Shown: one piece after another, positions 1-11,095 of the stretch
Position numbering within the stretch: the stretch's first letter is position 1
Layout of the letters: each line of letters begins with the position of its first letter
NCBI GenBank assembly: GCA_003640385.1
Contig: RCAB01000053.1
Span: 1-64,000, forward strand
Reading direction: 5' to 3'
Origin: Setaria digitata
Taxonomy: Eukaryota; Nematoda; Chromadorea; Rhabditida; Setariidae
Length of the DNA: 64,000 bases
The notes under the pieces: generated by a model
What the model saw: the letters and a program-made list of their open reading frames with translations, nothing else
What the model was told of the DNA's origin: nothing
Database searches by the model: none
Position numbers and translations under genes: made by a program

Positions 1-1383
1 TCGACTTCTGTAGAAGTAAATATCGATTGGTGATACAATCTAAATACCTCATCAGAGACACAATGAAAGGGACACTCTTCCTTTGTAAATATACAATGAA
101 AGGGGAACTTGGAGTTCTTGTGATGTTTATGCTACCAGTAAAGATAACGTTATGGAGAAGGGAGCTATGAGAGAAAGGCCGAGAAACATGCGTGGTCGAA
201 TGGATTCATTGGTAGGTTCCGATCACTCTTTACTGTATTCCGAAAGATTGACAAAGTCCAGGGACTGATGCTAACAGTAAGGAATTCTCTAAATTCTACA
301 TCATCTAGCTGGAGACGTCATCAGCATCGTATGTTAAAGAAATGTCCACAAGAAGAAGGAGGCCTACTGATGCCTACATTCTACGTCAGAACGGTGGATA
401 GAACTGTTGCCTTATTAAACGATGACTGGAATGCTACTAAGGGAAGAAGATACGTAATTTCTAACGAATTATCCTATGCTGCAAATACGGTTGTGGTTGG
501 AATTAGATGTTGAGCATGTGCCAGACGAAATGAATTGAATCATGAAGTGTGTTTAAGTTTACCTCAGGAGGGCCCAGGAATGAACGACTTCCAAAGGAGT
601 GGAATTTCGGGAATAGGTTAATCATCAGATTGAGGATGCGAGTACAAGTCGACAGCCAGTGTCTGTTTGGTGTAACTGTTGAAAAGGGTTTCAGAAAAAT
701 ACATAAAATTCAGAATGTCGGTAAAATAACTGACTTTATTCCGTTATATATATTCTCATGTCGTTGTTATCTCCATATCTGAATCTGATTCAGTGAATAT
801 TGGCACGAGCTCTCCAAGATAATTTTTGTATCACCACAAATGAATAGGGCAGGCAGAATTGAATGGTGAAGTGGAATGTTGATATCCGCCGTGCAAATTG
901 AAGAAATACTGATGGGTGGATAGAATTTTTTCTTCTTGGAAGAATGGGTGTTAATTCTAATTTTTCGATGTGTAGCTCATTTTCTATTAGACTGAAAATG
1001 TTGTCAACATTGTGTATGTTTGAATCATTTACGACAGTGCACGAAGTGGAGAACGGAGAGAATGGAATATAGCGTAAGATTCTGATGACGATAGAAAGGA
1101 GTAGTTCTATTACTGCAGCTTGGGTGCTCCCTTGCTATCACTTAGATGTGCACTTGTTTGATGATGATGACATGAAGTACTCTTACCTTAAGACATCTTC
1201 AGATCGGTGTACACGAAGGGGATTAATGGGAGGAAATTCAGTAGGAAAACTGCAGCGTAGTTACACATTTTAAGATTTATAATTGTCGAATAAAGATCAG
1301 TTCTTTTTAGGTCACTAATGAAAAAGAACGGTAATATGGAAAATTTTCTTATTACTAATTAATATTTGCAGTTGCAGTGAAGT
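1..1383. other. Upstream region without a recognisable gene
   Basis: No reading frame here exceeds about 80 codons, and none joins to another through plausible splice sites or resembles a family I know. By eye the first 1.3 kb looks less AT-rich than the introns further on, so it could be a decayed coding relic or exonic sequence of a gene lying to the left. Near the right edge a TTTGCAG acceptor at about 1365-1371 precedes the RSRC1 start codon by 12 bases and has no exon before it, which fits a spliced-leader acceptor. Confidence 0.4.
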
Positions 1384-3450
1384 ATGGGCAAATTGAAAAA
1401 GCGTAAGAGGAGTGATAGTAATCTACAACGATCTTCAAAGAGTAGCGATAGCGATAGCTATGGAAGGAGAACACGGAGCAGAAGTGGAAATCGACGTAGT
1501 AGCAGGAGCGTAAGTCGGAGTCGGCGTTATAGCAGAAGTAGAAGTCAGGATCGACGCTATAGCAGAAGCGGAAGTTGGGACCGACATAGTAGCAGGAGTC
1601 GAAGTCATGGAAGACGTGAAAGTAGAGCTAGTGGAAGACGACGTAGTCGAGAACGAAGCCAAAGCTATCTTTGGCGCAGTCGAGACCAAAGTAGAAGTAG
1701 AAGCAGTGAAAAAGTTGTGAAGTAAGTTGTATTCTGGCTTTACATTGCAGGATCCATTTATTTAACGCTGAAAGTGAAGATTCAATAAATTCTACTGTTC
1801 TGATATAGTGTCTCAATCTCTGAACTTAGATGGAAAAAATACAAAGAAATGGAGCGAAGTAAGCTACTGAAACAATAGATGATCCATAAATCTCCCCTCT
1901 GTCTCCGTACTCTCCCTCATCTTATAGGAGTTTCGAAAGCCATCTTCCTCAATAATTTCGTTTTTTCAGAATTTTTTTTAAAGATATTTGTATTTAGAAA
2001 GGGCGGTGAGAAAAATGCTCAATTTTATTGAAAATTTTGTAGATTTTTTTCTTTTTTAACAGGGAGAGGCATGATAAACGAAGTGCGAAACACTACCATT
2101 TAAAGCAGCGGAGCAAAACAAGTCAAGAAAAAATAAAAGACTCAGTTAAGGTAAATATAGATAAAAATAGAAGAAAGTTTATTATGTCTGTCAGATATGA
2201 AAATGACTAATAATTGAAATCTTTTTAGTGAAAAACAAATATGAACAAAAAAAATCGTCAATCATTCTGAACAACAAAATGTAAAATTTGACTTACTAAA
2301 CATTCCTTTGCTGTATTTTTAGGAGATAGAAGCAATGAAATCACGAATGCGCTCTGCACTTGAATCTGTACAAACCAAAGCAAGTGATGTCAGTGAAAGA
2401 AAAGGTTTGTCGACTGAATCCAACTTAACATTGGGTCTTACAGTGACAGAAACGGTAGCGCGACATCGTGATATCGAACTTATTGAAGAAGAGAGTTTCC
2501 ACCAAGCAACGTTCGTTTCTTCTGCTGGTGGAGCTGGTGGACGAGTTAGGAAAGAGGTCAGTTTAAATATTAAGCTATTTATAAACTTCTAATATATAAT
2601 CAATCAACTCTAAACCTTTTACAGAGAATGGAATTTTAATGGCAACTGCAGTTTTTTACCGTTTTTTTTTTCTAAACCTTTATATTTCTATGCTTAAGAA
2701 TTGACATAATCCCGAGGAATGAGGTCATCGAAAATAATGTTCAGAACTTCCTCTTCTGCCCTTATTATTTCTATTTTGCTTGGCGGGAAAGAAAACTACA
2801 CTTGAGAAATTGAGTGAGTAAAGAATAGTTTGAATAAAAACAATTTTCTCTTTAACTCTAAAAATTGTTTAGTATTTTCCCAATGTACTATTGTAGTTGT
2901 TTATGCCTTGTTGTATAAAAAAGAATTGCAAATAAATTAGTTTCTTTTTATTTTATCTTATGAGAAATAATTTCTGGAGGTATACTGTTTTCCATAAAAA
3001 TTACAAATAATTCTGGTGAATTCTTTTTTCCAGTGAAAAATTTTCCTCCTGTTAAAGGATATAACGGATCGTGCGGCGATGGTAACGAAGAAAGAGGATG
3101 AGCATGATAAAGCAATGTTTGGACCAAAATGGCGAGATGCTGAAAAAAGATACGGTGATGAGGAAAGGGAAGTATTGCGGGTAGATAAAGAAATACCGCT
3201 TGCAAATGCACGAGTAATTTTTTCTTTTGTATCAGATAGCTTTTTACTATGGGCATCGAGTAAATGTTTTTCAAGTCACTTCCTGTATCATGCTTCATTG
3301 TAATTCTATCGCTTATAGTTTGGGCTGAACCATTTCCTCTTATTGATTGAATTCGATATGCATCTTCATGCTTAGTTGAAATATATATGTCAGTCATTTC
3401 GGTTCTAGAAAGTTTTATTTCACTTTAGTTAGGAACTTGGTGATTTTAAT

Positions 3451-3486
<36 letters not shown>

Positions 3487-3570
3487 CAGTTTTCTGAAGA
3501 TAGCAGGGTGCGTGAAGAACGGTGGATGAAGGTATATCGCGAACGGCGAGCAAAATTGTTGGGTGTGTGA
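1384..3570 (+). CDS. RSRC1: RSRC1-like arginine/serine-rich coiled-coil protein
   Basis: Five exons (1384-1721, 2063-2150, 2323-2556, 3058-3213, 3490-3570) give about 298 residues. Residues 10-110 are an RS domain of repeated Arg-Ser dipeptides, typical of splicing regulators that work in nuclear speckles. The assignment rests on the C-terminal half: a Met-Lys-rich helix near EIEAMKSRMRSALES, a following IELIEEESFHQATFVS segment, and a final EERWMKVYRERRAKLLG end. These match the order and spacing I recall in vertebrate RSRC1 (SRrp53), a cofactor of 3' splice-site choice. Four junctions keep frame with normal sites. The weak one is the acceptor before exon 4: the good TTTTTTCCAG at 3033 would open on a stop codon, so a poorer TTAAAG acceptor at 3057 is assumed. 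A spliced-leader acceptor lies just upstream of the start. Confidence 0.8.
3455..3486 (+). repeat. Poly-T tract in the last RSRC1 intron
   Basis: A run of 32 T residues forms the polypyrimidine tract and ends in the CAG acceptor of the last RSRC1 exon. Its length is prone to slippage and sequencing error, but it lies within the intron and does not affect the reading frame. Confidence 0.9.
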
Positions 3571-3771
3571 TGTAATTATTTTCTCATTGTCTTGATTCAT
3601 ATATATTTTCCCGTAAGATTGATATTGTTACTTTCAGTGCAAAGCAGATAAGCTTTTTATGCAGAAATAAGTTCTATTAAAGAATTCTTATTCGGATTTC
3701 TGTGGCTCCAAAATTATTTCATATAGTCTTTTTAACTGAATGCGCAGGTACCCGAAATAATAGCTTTATTA

Positions 3772-4196
3772 ATGCGAGATAATTTTTTTGCTCAAAAATT
3801 TCAACCGCTTGAAGGTTGGGGAGTAATGGTAAGATATAAGATACCTTTCTCCAAAAAAAAAACATCTCGGAATGATGTGTTGTAATAACAAAAAAGCATT
3901 TTAGAAGAAAAGCTTTTTTTTACAGNAGCATCTAAAACTGGGAACAGAACACCACAAGGTGTTCACGTTCATTTTCACTGGCGTTAACAAACACTTGCTT
4001 GCTGAAGACGTAGCGGCTAAGGTAAAGAACTGTGTCGCCATGCAGATGTTTATACGAACGATAAGAGGAGTGGGAGCGGTAGGTAGAGCTTTTCTTCCGA
4101 CTGATGTTTGGACGAGGATGATTGGTAACTGCAAATATAGGAAACTGACAGCTTATTCGACATAAACAAGAAAATCTTGTTGGGATGCAAATATGA
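3772..4196 (+). CDS. Candidate 65-residue small protein, unassigned
   Basis: Three phase-0 exons (3772-3828, 3926-4021, 4152-4196) join into one frame of about 65 residues. It begins MRDNFFAQKFQ, continues TFIFTGVNKHLLAEDVAAK, and ends ENLVGMQI before TGA. A CAG acceptor at 3747 precedes the start by 24 bases with no upstream exon in frame, so the message could begin by trans-splicing. The first base of exon 2 is the ambiguous N at 3926, leaving that codon unread (Lys, Gln, Glu or stop). I see no signal peptide, membrane span or known motif. It sits 200 bases after the RSRC1 stop and 630 before TRAPPC2 on the same strand, a spacing compatible with a nematode operon. Alternatives are extra 3' exons of RSRC1, which are also phase compatible, or a relic. 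Function unknown. Confidence 0.4.
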
Positions 4197-4822
4197 CACT
4201 GGATGCGCTGTACAACGGAAAACAGTGGTCTGGTAAACATGTAATAGTGAACGAACGAAGGTGAGCCCTTCACATGTTTAGTCAGGCAGTGATAAAGGTA
4301 CGAAGAAGGCCGAGCAGTGAAGGGGAATGTGGCATGACAAGGTGTCTTCTGCTTGGTGTTTTCGAATCTTTGTTAAATTTTATCACTTTCCGGACTTGCG
4401 TCTTTCCTTCGCTTCTTTTGCTTGTTATTTTTTTCTTTTTTTTCGAGTACTGACTTAAGTAAAACTTTCAGCGAGACACATGGTGATATGCATATGACTA
4501 GAAAAATATGATAGCCACAATAAAACCCATAACAAACTACAGAAATGAAGTGATTACGAAACAACTGACAATTTATTGCACACTTCGGGCTTCGTTAAAT
4601 GCATCACTCTGTATTGGTCACATCGCTTGCCTTCTCTTGAATCGTTGTTGTTAAACTGGAGAGGGTGTGAGGGAAGGTTGTTAATACGCTGAAGGATTAA
4701 ATTTAAGTGCTATTTTATCTAGCTAAGAATTTAGAAATTTCGTTAAATGAATTAGTACTTTGCAAGATTTCATTCATCTTGGGATTCTTTATTTTAAATT
4801 ATTATTGTAACCATAGGATGCT

Positions 4823-5799
4823 ATGAATATGAATCGAGAGTATTATTTTGTTATTGTTGGACACAACGATCAGTTGATATTCGAAATGGAATTTCCAATA
4901 ACTGATTCGAAGAAGCGACATGATTCGGACACACGCCATCTTAATCAGTTCATTGCTCATGCTGCTTTGGATATTATCGATGAACAAATACTTACCAGTC
5001 CTCAAATGTATTTAAAGGTACGTTTTTAGCCATCTATGTCTCGTCTCTCAGCAGAAATTGATTAATATATAATACTTGTTGAGTGTTGTGTGAAATTTTG
5101 GACCAATTAGAAAGAATAAAGAACAGATCCCTGTATTTGTGTCTAAGCGATATGCTGTCCAGCAGTTCCTTGATATAATTCAGCCTTCTCTCCACACTTA
5201 GGCTTGTTAGGCAACCCATACTTCTTCACAGTTTATTTAAAGATATAATTAAAGTATATTTTATGTTTTGAATACTGTAGACTTATGTAACTACTAAGAA
5301 TTTTAGGAGAAATAATATGTTTTCTCTTTATTTGCAGATTGTGGACAAGTTTAATGAGTGGTATGTTTCTGCTTTTGTCACTGCAAGTCGCATAAGATTT
5401 GTTATGTTACATTGCCAGAAGAATGAAGATGGAATTAAGCAGTTCTTTCAGGTCCCATTTCTATTTGTTTCTGGACATATTCAAGCGATTATTATAATGT
5501 GAAAGATATTGAAATAACACTAAGGAAATTTTAGTTTTAGTGCGAATTCATTCACTTTTTTCCGTTTTTTCTGTTTCTTTTTTTTTTTTTTAAATTATCA
5601 TATGAAATTGAACATTGATGTCCATCACATCATCGGCAAAGTGTCTTGTTATCTTGATAATGTTAGTTTATTACAGGAAATCTACGAAATGTATATAAAA
5701 CTTTCAATGAATCCATTTTACGAAATTGACTCTCCGATTACGTCATCCAATTTTGAACAAAAATCAATGTTTTATGGGAAAAAATATTTGAACATATGA
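4823..5799 (+). CDS. TRAPPC2: TRAPP complex subunit 2 (sedlin)
   Basis: Three exons (4823-5017, 5338-5451, 5677-5799), all in phase 0 with canonical sites, give 143 residues against about 140 in animals. The sequence follows the sedlin family end to end: [19 protein letters not shown], then [18 protein letters not shown], then [20 protein letters not shown], and a final KLSMNPFYE with the SPITSS motif. TRAPPC2 is a small longin-fold adaptor of the TRAPP tethering complexes, which act at the ER-Golgi step as Rab1 exchange factors; human mutations cause spondyloepiphyseal dysplasia tarda. A CATAG acceptor sits six bases before the start, so a trans-spliced leader with almost no other 5' UTR is likely. 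Confidence 0.95.
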
Positions 5800-6618
5800 A
5801 GAGTTGTAATCATAATTTTGCGGAATTGAAATTTAAGACCCCAATTTTCATAACGAATATTTTGATGAATCAAAGGTCAAAACTTCGATCTTTAGTCTCT
5901 TTCTTTCAGAATATTTGTCCTCTCTTACATTCAGTTTTTGTTCGAAGGAAATCACTTTTAAGAGCTTGTTACCGATGTATTTTTGTTGAAAACACACCAT
6001 AAATTTTTATTTTTGCAAATTATTGTAACTAAAATGAGCCTGTCATGTGGTAGTCCTTGCACAATGATCCAGTATATTTCATCTGTAAGGCTAAGAAGCT
6101 TCAAAAATTTTCTTCTGTCTCTTCGTTTGATTCTTTGCCTTAGGTTGAAATTTCATTCGTAGTTGATTTTCGGATTCCTTTTATGTCGCTTAGATTGCTT
6201 TTAACTTTGTTTTCAAAAGGATAGATGTTCCGGATAATGGATATTGCTACATTTATTTATTTTTCATTTCTTGAAAATCTTCATATATCTTTTTTTACAG
6301 TCAGTTAAGGTCATGGAAAATAATGCTGGTAATTTGTTAAATGATACATGCCTTTCAAACGTTGCGGAAATCTGAACTTTCTGTTAGCACTAAAGTTCTG
6401 TTATGCCTCTTTTCACAATCATCTTTTTATAACATTAATCGCAATTCCCATGCTATTTGTTACTAACTTTTAATTACAGATACATGAAAATATCGATGGA
6501 AATATTTCTTTTAAACTTGGCGTTTAGGGGAACTTCGGATTCATTAATTCATTTATTTTTTGCAGCAAAAATGGACCAATAGATTTTCAGCTTACGTTGG
6601 AAAGAAAATAAACAAAAA

Positions 6619-6642
6619 ATGATTGCGTGTACTACTGTCTGA
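6619..6642 (+). promoter_or_regulatory. Short upstream ORF before the PMP3-like gene
   Basis: An ATG with seven sense codons ends in TGA one base before the main start. A second, three-codon upstream ORF (6571-6582) lies just after a TTTTTTGCAG acceptor at 6565; another TTTTCAG acceptor at 6590 would remove it. The leader could therefore carry one or two upstream ORFs depending on which acceptor is used. Confidence 0.4.
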
Positions 6643-6643
6643 A

Positions 6644-6992
6644 ATGTGCCTTTCATTGATTCCAGTTATTTTCTGTTTCATTCTTCCGGTAAGTGTATTT
6701 ATCTCTAAAAAAATAAAAGGAAGTTTCAATATAATGATTGATTACTATAACTGTTCAAACATCTGTACTTCAACAAAGGGCCATGATCGAAATGTTTACA
6801 AGGAATAATACTTTATCAAGAAATAAAATGCGGAATTTATTTCAGCCTTTTGCCGTTTTAATCGTTCGTGGTTGTGACATACATTTTCTGCTGAATGTTA
6901 TTTTGACATTTCTGGCTTGGTTACCTGGTGTTATCCATGCAATCTACATTTGCTTCTATTTTACACCTCCAAGAACTGCATTGGCTGTCTGA
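6644..6992 (+). CDS. PMP3/UPF0057 family small membrane protein
   Basis: Two exons (6644-6688 and 6846-6992) splice in phase 0 to 63 residues. The product is almost entirely two hydrophobic helices: one ending FILPPFAVLIVRGCDIHFLLN, with the family's double proline at the exon junction, and a second, LTFLAWLPGVIHAIYICFYF, carrying the hallmark PG-I-HA-Y turn. Proteins of this family (yeast Pmp3, plant RCI2, C. elegans UPF0057 proteins) are 50-80 residues, sit in the plasma membrane and influence membrane potential and salt stress; their molecular activity is not settled. The start follows two possible acceptor sites and upstream ORFs. The N-terminus is somewhat shorter than usual but contains the complete first helix. 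Confidence 0.88.
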
Positions 6993-9900
6993 AGCTTCGG
7001 AAGTATTTCATTCAGAAGCATGGTGAGCGATTTGTGCGGGCAATAGTTGGGTTTATTTTCAGTGATATCACACCATTTGTGATTAAGATTGTTTTGGTAC
7101 GTATGACTGCTGCTGTTTTGTTAATTCCTGGCTAGAAATTAAAAAGAATTTTTCTGTTTCGTTTTTCTTTTTTGTAAAGAAAATTTCCTTTCGCAGTAAC
7201 TGTTTAACCAAAAATCTTGTTTTTAGAAAACGTTGGTATTTTGTGCAGTAATCCTAATTTGTCTCATTAACCCGCGTAATGATTGGTACCTTGTAAACGT
7301 TCAACAAAGAGAACATGTTCAATGCTTTTCTTTGCACAGCATTCTATAATTAGTTTATATCTTGAAGTTACTATATATCATACTGCCAACTTCTGGTGTA
7401 TTTCATTGTCCTTATCTTCATTGCTTTCTACATCTATATCAAAAACTATGATTAATTTTCCCATACATTCAATAAGCACGCACAAAGATTTGATATCATG
7501 TCATATCTGTTTCTTGGCAGCGTTTTTCTTAAAAATCGAAATGCCTTGTGCTCATTACATCATTTTAGCAGTTCGTCACTTAATATTTAGCTTTACTAAT
7601 TTTTTGATATTTTTACTGATAACTCGGGATTCCAACCAATATTAACATTTTTTATTGTTCATTTATTCTAAAATTTTGTAATAATGTAATGACTCGGATA
7701 ATTGTTTGTTAATTTCAACGGCGTTTTCATTATTGAGATTCTACATTAATTATGATAATAAAAGCCTCTAAACGAACATTCAAAAGAAACTATGGTGTCA
7801 GTTCTCTGACCAGAAGAAAAAGCAATTTAAGTAGATAGAACTTTCAGAATATTTAGAGAAAAAAAATTTTTTTTTCAATTTTATTTTTACATCTCCATTT
7901 GGTGAACTTCATTTATGAAAACGTCTCTTTTTATGAGTTGTTCTGACCCATAACTGCGCTGCTTTAAAAATATTGTTGTGCTTTCACGTTTTTCTCAGAC
8001 AAATTAATAAACTTTCGCAGGTTCTGTGGACTTTCATTAATTTTTGTCCTAATTTCAAACCACAAATTTATACTTACCAGCTTAAAACTTGAATTCATTA
8101 AATCTTCAGATAAAGTGCAATTTTATGTTTATGTATGTATGTGTTTAACATTAAAATCGTTTTTTTTTTTTCGTTTCAATTTTATTTTTATATCTCTACT
8201 TTGTGAACTTCACTTATGAAAACGTCTCATACTTATGAGTTCCGGCCCATAGCTGCGTATGTGTGCTTCTGCATTTTTTCTTTTAATTTAATTGTACTCT
8301 TTTCATTTTTCTAAAAGATTCAGTCACCATTGTGGCTGGGAAAGTTTGTTAATATATTAGGTGGAATATGTTCACCTTATTGTTAAGGAATGTTTATCTA
8401 AGGATTTTACAATTCAGTATATGTCGGCACCCATAAAATTTATCACGTCACATCTTCATACTATTCGATAAGCATTCAGATTGACAACTGAACAGTCAGA
8501 TACTTCTCTTATTGATGATTAGAGAGCTAGGGATTCCTAAGATTCTGGATTTTTCTATTATTTAGTGTTACTTTGCAATATAATCCTACGACCCAGATCC
8601 TGCTGCAAATTTGCCTTTTTCGGTGAAGCCTGTAATACTGAATCTGAGCTTTTCTGTTCCAGTGTAACTGGTGACAAGTCAGATACTAGACGCATAAGAA
8701 ACTGGAAAGGGGGGATGCAGTTCTGTCTTCCTTAGTTTATTACTATGCGTCTAATTCATTTGTGGAAAACAGGAATATGAAGGGTTCTTTTTCTTGAAGC
8801 ATAAAATGTCATCATTTCAGGAAGGATTTGTTAGGTTTTGGGATTCATTAATTTCCTCTTATCACACCAAGGAAATCAATCCTTTATTTCTTCCCATCAT
8901 TTAAACTGTTGCAGTCATCATTCATTTTTCTATTCATCAAAATTACGTCATTCGCTCTGTTCATTTTTCCCCATTTCACCCATTTCATGTTTAGAAATCA
9001 AGGCAGATGCAGTGTTTTAACAGTATTTACCACATTATTGAGGTAAAAATCAATCCCTATAACTTTTTAGGTAGTTGTTTGACGTACGTCATCCAGTTTG
9101 AATACTTCGCTTTTTTCTAAGAAAGGAAATTCATTCTTCCAGAATGTTTTAAGCACTTTTTTTTTTCTCATAGAAAACTAAACTTCATAGATATCACTTC
9201 ATTTTAATGAGAGTAAATTTTTTTTGGAACATTCGCGTACAGAAAGAATCTTGTTAAAGTGCATAGTCAAGCAAAACTATAGTGATTGAGTTTTGGTACT
9301 TCATACTTCTCCAATAATACTTTGAAATAGCATCACATCGACAAGAGTTGAAAAATAAAACACTTCATTACGTTGTATATTAATAGAATATTTGCGGATA
9401 ATCTTCACTTACACTATTTTTTCCGGAGAAAGAGAAGATTGTGTTTGTTTCAGTGCAAGCAACGTTTCATAACCTCTACTTCAACTAATATTTCAGTCTC
9501 TTCACTGTTCAACGACAGATTATATTTAGTAGAGCAGAAGAATATAGAATTATTTTAGATGTAAAGACACCCATCTGATTGAGGTTTTCCTTTGAATGTT
9601 TTGTTTCTTTCAACTTCAGACATTCAGTTTTCTATATTTTAAACTAATAGTACCTCTTTTCTTTTGGTTGTGTTATTCCACCAGTACCACAAGTTGAAAT
9701 TGCATATTTTTATATTGTAATCAGATGCCCTTATTTTGTTTCTTTTGCTCCTTAAAATTTTCTTACTGTTTCGAAATCTTGTATTTTTTTAAAGTTTTTT
9801 TTAAAAACAACGAAACTTTTATTCCTTTTTCTTTCCTCTCTAAAGCATCTCAAAAGCATCCGTCTGGTCAGTCATGAAATGTAGTATTTTTATCTCCTTC

Positions 9901-11095
9901 AGCAATCGTTTTTGAGCCTTCTGGAACGGCGCATCAGTTTCTTGTTTTGTTGAGGCTTGGTTGATAATAATTTATGTTGCCGATGCTACATGCAGAGCTG
10001 AATAAGTTGATAAAAAAGAAAAAATTGTAGAGCTTGAAATGTGCCGTATATAGTTAGCAATGACCTATGTTAAAATTACGCATCCTAGATCTCTCCTTAA
10101 AAAATGACTGCAAAGAATTTGCTCATCGAGCGGATGACACTGTCCTATTTTTAAACAGCTTTTCTTTTGACAATTTTTTCATTCATTTGTTCATTTATTC
10201 GTTAGTTGAAAATCCATTACTCGTTTTATTCAGTGATTCATCCATTCATCAGTGATGAACAGCACTTGGAATGCAATTTGTTCCACAATTCCATTCCACC
10301 AGCATTTCCGATGGAATGTCAATGTTCTCAGCTTTCATTTTTAAAAATTTCTCCACTAAAAATAACTGATCCCTTTAACGGTGAACACTTTTTAGTGCAA
10401 AATGTTTGGATCATTGCTCGCTTATGATTAAAGTTCTAAAATCAATTATTGTGTGCTATCACAAATGCTACATCTGATCAGCAATTATTGAACTTCACCA
10501 ATATGAAAATGTGTTTCACTTTCTAATGAATTATTTTATTTAAATGATCACAGTCGTCTTGATAGATGGGATTGAGAGGTTTCTGGACGTGTTATCTTAC
10601 ATTATGACGAAAAGAATCCTAATGCATAACATGATAAGTCACACCTTCAAACTGCCCAATGGTCGCATTGCTAGGATATTTGATTTTTAGCAAAATATTA
10701 ATGCTAAGATTTTAGTCAGTTTTCTAAAGAGAGATGAATAGTTTTAGTTTTTATATCAAACTACTTTTAAATTCTAATAGACTAATCAATATGATATATA
10801 ACACTTTCTGAATTGTTGATGGAATGCGAATTTATTGCGTGAGTGATTTAGATTACTTTTAATTAAAATAATATCATGCTACTTTATAATAGTCATTCTG
10901 CCTCTGTTCACTTAATAGTTTTACAAATGTACTTCTATAGAAACTGCAGTTGGCACTAATGCCACTTGTTTAAAAGAAATGAAATTTGCTTAAAGAAGAT
11001 GTTGGAAATGCACTTCGTCAAGCCTGTGAATGTAAATCAGTTTTCCTGTAGGTATACATTTATATAAAGCTATATACATATTCTGCTAAGAGCAA
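6993..11095. other. Long intergenic region, no gene seen
   Basis: About 4 kb of AT-rich DNA between the PMP3-like and SLC10-type genes. The open frames present (the longest near 7283-7645, about 120 codons) are low-complexity, lack family resemblance and have no matching exons. It contains a pair of diverged direct repeats and many T-rich runs. I see no tRNA or other RNA gene. Confidence 0.5.
7867..8256 (+). repeat. Diverged direct repeat pair of about 85-95 bases
   Basis: Two copies, roughly 7867-7961 and 8174-8256, share the order TTTCAATTTTATTTTTA, TTTGTGAACTTCA or close variants, TTATGAAAACGTCTC, TTATGAGTT and CCCATAACTGCG or CCCATAGCTGCG. They are about 300 bases apart in the same orientation, with several substitutions and small indels. 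This suggests an old local duplication or two members of a dispersed repeat family. Confidence 0.75.

Noticed and set aside
1435..1689. Minus-strand 84-codon frame rich in Ser and Thr
   Set aside because: It is the mirror of the Arg-Ser repeats of RSRC1 on the plus strand.
7283..7645. 120-codon plus-strand open frame
   Set aside because: Low-complexity hydrophobic translation, no family resemblance, no partner exons, and long AT-rich frames of this size arise by chance in such sequence.
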